Shown piece by piece: positions 14,928 through 19,988 of a stretch of 19,988 bases of DNA. Origin of the DNA: an uncultured Gemmatimonadota bacterium. Lineage in GTDB: Bacteria; Gemmatimonadota; Gemmatimonadetes; Gemmatimonadales; GWC2-71-9. The notes beneath the pieces are model-generated. The model had not been told where the DNA came from and did no database searches. It saw only the letters and a list, made by a program, of their open reading frames with translations. Each line of letters opens with the position of its first letter. Position 1 is the stretch's first letter. Made by a program: the position numbers and the translations under genes. The stretch is from NCBI GenBank assembly GCA_946887295.1, contig CAMPKP010000051.1:1-19988 (forward strand). Reading direction: 5' to 3'.

Positions 14928-16148
14928 GTGCGGGGCACCGCCTACGCAGTCCTCTTCGCCATCAGCATCTGTCACCTGCTGAACGACATGATGCAGGCGC
15001 TGCTGCCCGCCATGTACCCGGTCCTCAAGAGCGGATTCGGGCTGGATTTCGGGCAGATCGGCCTCATTACCCTCACCTTTCAGCTCACCGCGTCGCTGCT
15101 TCAGCCGCTGGTCGGGCTCTATACCGATCATCATCCCAAGCCGTACTCGCTGGTCGCGGGCATGGGGTTCAGTTTGGTCGGCCTCCTGGTTCTCTCCGTG
15201 GCATCGAGCTACCCGGTGCTCCTGCTCTCCGCCGGCCTGGTCGGTCTGGGGTCCGCGGTCTTCCATCCCGAGTCTTCCCGGGTGGCGCGGATGGCCTCCG
15301 GCGGCCGCCACGGCTTCGCCCAGTCGCTCTTCCAGGTCGGCGGCAACACCGGATCGGCGATCGGACCCCTGCTGGCGGCGTTCGTGGTGGTGCCGCGCGG
15401 TCAGCGCAGCGTCGCGTGGTTCTCGGCGGCGGCGTTCGCGGGCATGGCCATCCTGACGCGAGTGGGAGCGTGGTACAAGGCGCATCGCACACGATCCGCG
15501 GCGTCCCATGCGGCAGCCGGGAGCCACGTGCTGCCCCGCGCAAAGGTCGTCGCATCGCTCGCCATCCTGCTGGTGCTGGTGTTCTCCAAGAACGTGTACC
15601 TGGCCAGCATCAGCAGCTATTACACGTTCTTCCTCATCGAGAAGTTCGGTGTCTCGGTCCAGAGCGCCCAGATTCATCTCTTCATCTTTCTCGGCGCCGT
15701 CGCGGCGGGGACCATCATCGGCGGGCCCGTGGGAGACCGGCTGGGCCGGAAGTGGGTGATCTGGGTGTCGATTCTCGGGGTGCTGCCCTTCACGCTGGCC
15801 CTTCCCTACGTGAATCTCTTCTGGACCGGCGTGCTCAGCGTACTGATCGGCGTGATCCTGGCATCGGCGTTCTCCGCGATCCTGGTGTTCGCGCAGGAGC
15901 TGGTGCCGGGACGAATCGGGATGGTGTCCGGGCTGTTCTTCGGATTCGCCTTCGGCACGGCAGGGATCGGGGCGGCCCTGCTGGGCGATCTGGCGGACCG
16001 GACGGGCATCGAGCTGGTCTATCGGATCTGCTCCTACCTGCCCGCGCTCGGACTCCTCACGGCGTTTCTTCCCAGCATCGAGAGCGGCACCCGGCAGGGT
16101 CTGCCGAGGCCACCGGAACTGGATGCGGAAACGGTCCCTCTGGTCTAG
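14928..16148 (+). CDS. MFS exporter of the fosmidomycin-resistance (Fsr) type
   Basis: GTG 14928 starts a 406-residue membrane protein with 12 hydrophobic segments. The opening ISICHLLNDMMQALLPAMYP, then FQLTASLLQPLVGLYTD, and GLGSAVFHPESSRVARM are characteristic of Fsr proteins. VGGNTGSAIGPLLAA follows in helix 5. The second half has GPVGDRLGRK, the motif A-like loop repeated in MFS proteins. E. coli Fsr exports fosmidomycin; the natural substrate of this one is unknown. There is no clear Shine-Dalgarno, and translation may depend on the gene ending 14 bases upstream. A hairpin follows the stop directly. Confidence 0.93.
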   Translation: MRGTAYAVLFAISICHLLNDMMQALLPAMYPVLKSGFGLDFGQIGLITLTFQLTASLLQPLVGLYTDHHPKPYSLVAGMGFSLVGLLVLSVASSYPVLLLSAGLVGLGSAVFHPESSRVARMASGGRHGFAQSLFQVGGNTGSAIGPLLAAFVVVPRGQRSVAWFSAAAFAGMAILTRVGAWYKAHRTRSAASHAAAGSHVLPRAKVVASLAILLVLVFSKNVYLASISSYYTFFLIEKFGVSVQSAQIHLFIFLGAVAAGTIIGGPVGDRLGRKWVIWVSILGVLPFTLALPYVNLFWTGVLSVLIGVILASAFSAILVFAQELVPGRIGMVSGLFFGFAFGTAGIGAALLGDLADRTGIELVYRICSYLPALGLLTAFLPSIESGTRQGLPRPPELDAETVPLV

Positions 16149-16152
16149 ACGA

Positions 16153-16184
16153 GTTCGAGGCGCGGTTCTCCCTCGCGTTCGAAC
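16153..16184 (+). terminator. Hairpin just after the Fsr-type exporter
   Basis: The arms gttcgaggcgcg (16153-16164) and cgcgttcgaac (16174-16184) pair over about 11 bp with one bulge and one G·U, around a nine-base loop. It starts four bases after the stop. No U-run follows. Confidence 0.45.
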
Positions 16185-16292
16185 ATCAAGGCCCCGACCG
16201 GGTTAGATTTCGGCCGTGCGGCTCCCGCCGCATCGGTGGCCGCCCGGCGAGTCCGCGCCGCCGCTCACATCACAGCCAACACCGAGTCTCTC

Positions 16293-16547
16293 GTGAGCAG
16301 CCATAAGGTCAAGCAGTGTCGCCTGTCCTACCGGGGACGCGACTTCCACTTCGTCTCCTACGAGGGCCATCCCGCCAACGAGCGGCGCGGCGAGTCGGCC
16401 ATGCCCGCGATGTGGTACCTGATGGGCCCCGCCAAGCGCTGGCCGGTCATGGAGCACAACCCTGATCAGCCCGACGACGAGGTGGAGAAGAGCCTGCTGA
16501 AGTGGCTCGGAACGCAGGAGCTCGGACTGCCGCGGCGCGAAGCCTAG
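16293..16547 (+). CDS. Unrecognised small protein (RLSYRGRDFHFVSYEG motif)
   Basis: The last ~80 residues look like a compact domain: CRLSYRGRDFHFVSYEG, then SAMPAMWYLMGPAKRWPV, then a helical DDEVEKSLLKWLG tail. Aromatic and charged residues give it a real-protein look, unlike its flanks. I choose GTG 16293 (84 residues), because the sequence from a further in-frame GTG at 16236 is Arg/Ala-rich and looks non-coding. Neither has a good Shine-Dalgarno. No membrane segment or signal peptide. I do not recognise the family well enough to assign a role. Confidence 0.65.
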   Translation: MSSHKVKQCRLSYRGRDFHFVSYEGHPANERRGESAMPAMWYLMGPAKRWPVMEHNPDQPDDEVEKSLLKWLGTQELGLPRREA

Positions 16548-16749
16548 GCGCGCCGCGGCACCGCCGGCACGCGCCGGTGCGCTGTGCTCGCCTGGACCTC
16601 CCGCACGAACTCCGCGGGAGATCGGGCCGCGGCCCTGGGGACTTGACCTCCGCATCTCCCTTCCCCTCCTTGATGTCAGTGTGTGACCACCGTCCGGGAA
16701 CAGGTGCGTGGAAGCCCCGTCCGTCGGGACACGAGCCAGGAGGCGTACC
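16548..16749. other. Intergenic region of about 200 bases
   Basis: I see no gene. It holds a 7-bp hairpin (ctcccgc 16598-16604 with gcgggag 16614-16620, nine-base loop) that could end the preceding transcript. An imperfect GTGAC-N4-GTCCG (16683-16696) partly resembles the dyads at 8735, 12024 and 19488. Confidence 0.4.
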
Positions 16750-17265
16750 GTGGATCCGCTCGTCATCGTGCTTCGCTTCGTTCATGTCGTCGCCGGCGCA
16801 CTATGGGTGGGAATGATGGTTTTCGCCACCTTCTTCCTGCAGCCTGCCATCCAGGAGGCGGGCCCCGACGGAGGCAAGGTGATGGCCGCGATCCAGCGCC
16901 GCGGGCTGATGACCGTGATGCCGGTGCTCGCGCTGGGCGCCCTGATCTCGGGAGTGTGGCTCTACATCCGCGCGGGTGAGGGAATGCCCGCCGAGTTCGG
17001 ACGGTCGCCGGTGGGCATGGCGTTCGGTCTCGGCGGCCTCGCCGCGATCGTGGCGTGGATTCTCGGCATTGCGGTCATGCGGCCTTCGATGATGAAGGCG
17101 ATGGCGCTGGGGCAGTCGATCGCGTCGTCCACCAGCGCGGAGGAGCGGGAGAGGGCGATGGCGGAGGCGCAGCGGCTGCGCGTGCGCGCCGCCAAGGCGG
17201 GCCGGGTGACGGCCTACCTGCTGCTCTTCGCGGTCAGCGCGATGGCCGTCGCCCGCTATCTGTAG
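16750..17265 (+). CDS. Four-helix integral membrane protein (CopD/DUF2269-like)
   Basis: GTG 16750 has AGGAGG six bases upstream. The 171-residue product has four hydrophobic segments at roughly 5-26, 50-72, 83-105 and 150-170. The first helix, RFVHVVAGALWVGMMVFATFFL, carries the His and Trp-Gly pattern seen in CopD-like and DUF2269-like small membrane proteins. A charged cytoplasmic or periplasmic loop (SAEERERAMAEAQRLRVRAAK) precedes the last helix. In related proteins the helix-1 His may bind haem or metal, but nothing here proves it. The M3-like peptidase starts 37 bases downstream on the same strand. Confidence 0.82.
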   Translation: MDPLVIVLRFVHVVAGALWVGMMVFATFFLQPAIQEAGPDGGKVMAAIQRRGLMTVMPVLALGALISGVWLYIRAGEGMPAEFGRSPVGMAFGLGGLAAIVAWILGIAVMRPSMMKAMALGQSIASSTSAEERERAMAEAQRLRVRAAKAGRVTAYLLLFAVSAMAVARYL

Positions 17266-17302
17266 GACCGAGGGGTCCGGCTTTGGCGGTGGCGCTCCTT
17301 TC

Positions 17303-18970
17303 GTGAACCCCCGCTCGGTCCGCCTCGTCTTTCTTGCGGTCGCATACGCCTGTGGGTCCTCGCCGGCCTCGGATGCGCCCGCACCCGTCGGAGCCCTCGC
17401 CGCGGCCGAGTCGCTGTACCTCGAACTTCGCGATACCGGCGACCGCATCGAGGTGGCTCGCGCCGCGGGACGGAACGCGGCGCGGGACGGCACCTCCCTC
17501 TCGACCCTGACGCGGCGCCACGAGGAGCTCCGGCGCGCGGTGGCGGCCCGGCTCGGCGCGGTGGACTCGACCCAGCTCGCCGGCGACGATGCCCGCGCCC
17601 TGGCGACGATGCGCCGCACGCTCGACCGGGACCTGGCGCCGCTGCGCGATTCTTCCGGCGCCATCGAGCCGGCCCGGCCGGAATGCGCGTACGATCCCGC
17701 CGCGCTCGCGGCGACGCGATACGGACTCGACTCGCTCCGGGCCAGGATCTACGCGTGCTATGGCTGGGCCCAGCAGCAGGTCGCCGTGGGATCCGATACG
17801 ATGGACCGCCTCTCGGTCCTCGGCGCGATCGGCCGCACCGACGATCCCGCGGAGCGGCGGAGGCTCTTCCTCTCGCTCGATCCGGTCTGGCGCACCATCA
17901 ACGCCGGCAACGAGCCCGGGAGCCCGTACCGGAGGCTGATCGCGCTGGAGGCGGAAGCGCGCGCCGGACGCGAGCCGCCCGAGGCCAGGCAGGCGCGCCT
18001 CTCCGGCGTCCCTCCCGACTCGCTCGAGCGGTGGCTCATCGCGATCCTCGAGACCTGGCGGGACGCCAACCCCGACTCGATGATCGAGCCCTGGGACTGG
18101 TACTACCGCACCGGCAGGCCGGGCCGGGAGCTCGGAGGACGGGTCTCGCGCGAGCGGCTCACCGAGCTCAACACCGCGGTCTACCGCGCGCTCGGGGCGG
18201 ATCTCCCCGCTCTGAACATCCGATACGATCTCGGGCCGCGCCAAGGGAAGACGCCGGTTGCCTTCTGCACTTTCGGTGCACGGCCGCGGCTTCGAGCGGG
18301 CCGCTGGACGCCCGGCGAGCCCTCCGTCTTTGCCACTTATCGCGACGGCGGGCTCGACAACCTGGCCGAGCTGCTCCACGAGACCGGGCACGCGGTCCAC
18401 ATCGCCGCCATACGCACCCGGCCGGCATTCGCCGATTGGCCGGACAGCGATCCCTTCACCGAGGCGATCGCCGACTTCGTCGCGCTCGACGTCGCCGAGC
18501 CGGTCTGGCAGCAGCGCTGGCTGGGTGACTCCGTTCCCCTGGCAGACGGGCTTCGGTCGCGATACGGAGGGATCGTCCTCGACGTCGCCTGGTCGCTGCT
18601 CGAGCTGCGCATGCTGCGGGACCCGACGACCGATCCGAACCAGGAGTGGAGCCGCCTCACCCACCAGTATCTGCGCGTCCGGCCCCATTCGGAGGTGTCG
18701 TGGTGGGCCATGCGGGGCCAGCTGGTGGACTCACCCGGCTACATGATGAACTACGCGGTCGGCGCGATGATCATCGCGGCCATCCGTGCACGCACGGTCG
18801 AGGTCCACGGACCGTTCGCCGGCGGCGACAGTACCTGGTACGCGTGGGCGTCGCGAGAGCTGTTCCGCTTCGGGCTCGAGCGAGCGACGAGGCAGGTGAT
18901 CGAGGAGTTCCTCGGCGGGCCGGTCGGCCCGGCCGCTCTGCTGGCGGACATGCGAAGGATGAAGCGGTGA
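17303..18970 (+). CDS. Secreted M3-like (gluzincin) metallopeptidase
   Basis: GTG 17303 gives a 555-residue protein with a short hydrophobic leader ending AYAC, an imperfect lipobox that suggests a lipoprotein. The zinc site is HETGHAVH (H359, E360, H363) plus E387 in DPFTEAIADF, matching the HExxH...E arrangement of thimet oligopeptidase-like family M3. The N-terminal 300 residues are largely helical and charged, as in that family. Later YMMNYAVGAMI and a long helical C-terminus fit the closed clam-shell fold. It should cleave short peptides outside the cytoplasm. Sequence outside the zinc site is not one I know closely, so an M2 or M32-like clan member is possible. It converges with the next gene, a hairpin between them. 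Confidence 0.88.
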   Translation: MNPRSVRLVFLAVAYACGSSPASDAPAPVGALAAAESLYLELRDTGDRIEVARAAGRNAARDGTSLSTLTRRHEELRRAVAARLGAVDSTQLAGDDARALATMRRTLDRDLAPLRDSSGAIEPARPECAYDPAALAATRYGLDSLRARIYACYGWAQQQVAVGSDTMDRLSVLGAIGRTDDPAERRRLFLSLDPVWRTINAGNEPGSPYRRLIALEAEARAGREPPEARQARLSGVPPDSLERWLIAILETWRDANPDSMIEPWDWYYRTGRPGRELGGRVSRERLTELNTAVYRALGADLPALNIRYDLGPRQGKTPVAFCTFGARPRLRAGRWTPGEPSVFATYRDGGLDNLAELLHETGHAVHIAAIRTRPAFADWPDSDPFTEAIADFVALDVAEPVWQQRWLGDSVPLADGLRSRYGGIVLDVAWSLLELRMLRDPTTDPNQEWSRLTHQYLRVRPHSEVSWWAMRGQLVDSPGYMMNYAVGAMIIAAIRARTVEVHGPFAGGDSTWYAWASRELFRFGLERATRQVIEEFLGGPVGPAALLADMRRMKR

Positions 18971-18995
18971 GGGCGGACGATGATCGCCCGCCCTC
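18969..18995. terminator. Hairpin between the convergent peptidase and lipoprotein genes
   Basis: gagggcgg (18969-18976) pairs perfectly with ccgccctc (18988-18995) over an 11-base loop. It begins at the end of the peptidase stop and lies 24 bases beyond the converging lipoprotein's stop, so it could end both. No U-run is visible. Confidence 0.5.
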
Positions 18996-19018
18996 CGGAA
19001 CATCGGAACCGCTCGCCG

Positions 19019-19414
19019 TCAGTAGGTGGTATCGGTGGCGCCTGCGCCGCCGGTGCCTACGGTATCGCCCTTGGACGTCACCGGCTCCCCGTGGTCGGGC
19101 GAGGTCTTGGTGACATCACTGCCCAGCTCGGACTCTCCGGTCTCGGTGTTGGTGACGCCCGACTGGTCCTGGTTCGCGGACGTCCCGCTCCGGTTGGCGC
19201 TGTCCGATGCGGTGTCCCCGGCGGAAGCGGACGTATCCGCGTTCACCGACGGCGCCGCGGTGGTGTCCTCGATTCCGCCGGTGTAACCGGTGTCCGCCGG
19301 CAAGGCGCCGGATTCCGAGCCTGACGCCCCTGCACTCTGTCCGTCCGTGCGCCCCTGTCCGCAGGCGAGCGCGAGCGCCATCAAGCACGGGAGCGCCATC
19401 AGGTTCCGTATCAT
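19019..19414 (-). CDS. Low-complexity lipoprotein
   Basis: ATG 19414 has GAGAGG eight bases upstream. The 131-residue product begins with a lipoprotein leader (LMALPCLMALALAC). The mature part has almost no hydrophobic residues and is made of Ser, Thr, Gly, Ala, Asp and Asn in short recurring pieces such as ADTSASAGDTASDSANRSG and KGDTVGTGGAG. It looks like an unstructured surface-tethered tail. No function can be assigned. The frame stays open well upstream of 19414, but that part reads as antisense to the next gene. Confidence 0.75.
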   Translation of the reverse strand: MIRNLMALPCLMALALACGQGRTDGQSAGASGSESGALPADTGYTGGIEDTTAAPSVNADTSASAGDTASDSANRSGTSANQDQSGVTNTETGESELGSDVTKTSPDHGEPVTSKGDTVGTGGAGATDTTY

Positions 19415-19515
19415 GTATAGTACCTCTCGGTGTTGTGGGACTCTCATAACGCGCCCGCCAACGTAATCGAGCCCGGCACGGGGGGACGTGACCCGAGTCA
19501 CCGTGAGGAGGCAAC
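19415..19515. promoter_or_regulatory. Divergent promoter region between the lipoprotein and the DUF2214-like gene
   Basis: These 101 bases lie between divergent starts. They contain a perfect dyad GTGAC-ccga-GTCAC at 19488-19501, 14 bases before the right-hand gene and overlapping its leader next to the GAGGAGG site. It is the clearest member of the three-site set. Confidence 0.5.
19488..19501. promoter_or_regulatory. Perfect dyad GTGAC-N4-GTCAC
   Basis: A 5-bp inverted repeat with a 4-base centre. It shares 13 of 14 bases with the site upstream of the MFS exporter at 12024. Its closeness to the Shine-Dalgarno suggests a repressor site or a site in the leader RNA. Confidence 0.45.
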
Positions 19516-19977
19516 ATGTTGATTCGCTTGCTCTTCGCGACCCTGCACCTGCTGGGGCTCGGTGTCGGTCTCGGCGCGGTCTGGGCCCGGGCGCGTGCGC
19601 TTCGCGGCCCACTCGACGCGCAGGGGCTCGGGCGGGTCTTCTATGCCGACAGCTGGTGGGGCGTGGCCGCGGCCATCTGGATCGGCACCGGCCTGGTGCG
19701 CCTGATCGGCGGACTCGAGAAGAGCATGGATTACTACCTCGGAAACCATGTGTTCTGGGGCAAGATGACGCTGCTGGCGGCGATTCTGGTGCTGGAGATG
19801 TCACCGATGCCGACGCTGGTGCGCTGGCGGGTACAGGTCCGACGGGGCGAAATGCCGGACACGAGGCTCGCCGGACGCTTCGCGAGCATCAGCTACGTTC
19901 AGGCGGTGCTCGTTCTGTTGATGGTACTGGCCGCCACGGCGATGGCGCGCGGCATCGGCGCGGGCCCGCGGGGCTGA
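19516..19977 (+). CDS. DUF2214-like four-helix membrane protein
   Basis: ATG 19516 follows GAGGAGG, a strong start. The 153-residue protein has four hydrophobic segments: residues 1-24, about 45-68 (WWGVAAAIWIGTGLVRLI), 78-98 (VFWGKMTLLAAILVLEM) and 125-147. The opening ATLHLLGLGVGLGAVWARARAL and the YYLGNHVFWGKM loop fit the DUF2214 family of small membrane proteins of unknown function. His residues in helix 1 and before helix 3 could bind a cofactor. It resembles the 16750 gene in topology and size but not clearly in sequence. It ends 11 bases before the window edge. Confidence 0.87.
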   Translation: MLIRLLFATLHLLGLGVGLGAVWARARALRGPLDAQGLGRVFYADSWWGVAAAIWIGTGLVRLIGGLEKSMDYYLGNHVFWGKMTLLAAILVLEMSPMPTLVRWRVQVRRGEMPDTRLAGRFASISYVQAVLVLLMVLAATAMARGIGAGPRG

Positions 19978-19988
19978 CGGAGCGAGCG

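Noticed and set aside
16236..16292. Longer N-terminus for the small protein ending at 16547
   Set aside because: The extra 19 residues are Arg/Ala-rich and lack a ribosome binding site; kept only as an alternative start.
16750..19977. The 16750 and 19516 membrane proteins as a recent gene duplication
   Set aside because: They share size and a four-helix layout, but I could not align their sequences convincingly.
1..19988. Mobile element, defence island or gene cluster for a specialised metabolite
   Set aside because: No transposase, integrase, terminal repeats, restriction or toxin genes, or biosynthetic enzymes were seen. Gene style and composition look even across the window.

Overview
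The window is about 20 kb of GC-rich DNA with short intergenic gaps, Shine-Dalgarno-led starts and frequent GTG starts. It encodes many signal-peptide or lipobox proteins. The mix (secreted M1 and M3-like peptidases, HtrA, a PQQ dehydrogenase with cytochrome c, DinB, a YghA-type SDR, a putative lumazine-binding-like protein and many small lipoproteins) suggests a Gram-negative, aerobic, soil-type chromosome. My best guess is Gemmatimonadota or a relative. That guess rests on gene content and protein style, because there is no rRNA or marker gene here. I see no tRNA, rRNA, CRISPR array, transposase, integrase or phage gene.

Layout. Positions 1-1595 (-) hold a trehalose-6-phosphate synthase fused to the start of a phosphatase domain, cut by the window edge. 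Positions 1699-3693 (-) hold a lipoprotein M1 aminopeptidase, separated from the trehalose gene by a 16-bp hairpin. Divergent from it is an HtrA/DegP protease (3886-5460, +), closed by a hairpin. Positions 5462-6141 (-) hold a small secreted NTF2/lumazine-binding-like protein and, overlapping its stop, a short fragment resembling the end of a streptogramin-lyase-type propeller. Positions 6278-8538 (+) are a two-gene unit: a lipoprotein PQQ quinoprotein dehydrogenase and a monohaem cytochrome c with GTGA overlap, which together look like a periplasmic dehydrogenase and its electron acceptor. Positions 8819-9850 (+) hold an SDR with a basic tail, convergent with a two-repeat lipoprotein (9860-10615, -). 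Then come an aquaporin with an unusual second NPA box, a DinB-like protein, and a DHA2-type drug exporter fused to a C-terminal winged-helix-like domain.

From 13944 onward come small proteins: a short conserved (-) protein, an unrecognised 146-residue protein and a 52-residue TTG-started Lys/Glu-rich protein. These are followed by a fosmidomycin-resistance-type MFS exporter, an unrecognised ~84-residue protein, a four-helix membrane protein, an M3-like secreted peptidase, a low-complexity lipoprotein (-), and a DUF2214-like membrane protein at the right edge.

The genes do not form one evident pathway. The common themes are envelope protein handling, periplasmic oxidation, stress protection (trehalose, HtrA, SDR) and export. 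I found no convincing new multi-gene system. The most useful leads are a dyad GTGAS-N4-GTCAC shared by three upstream regions, the exporter-regulator fusion, the WDxD metal site of the quinoprotein, the aquaporin NPAV box, and the easily missed 52-residue gene.
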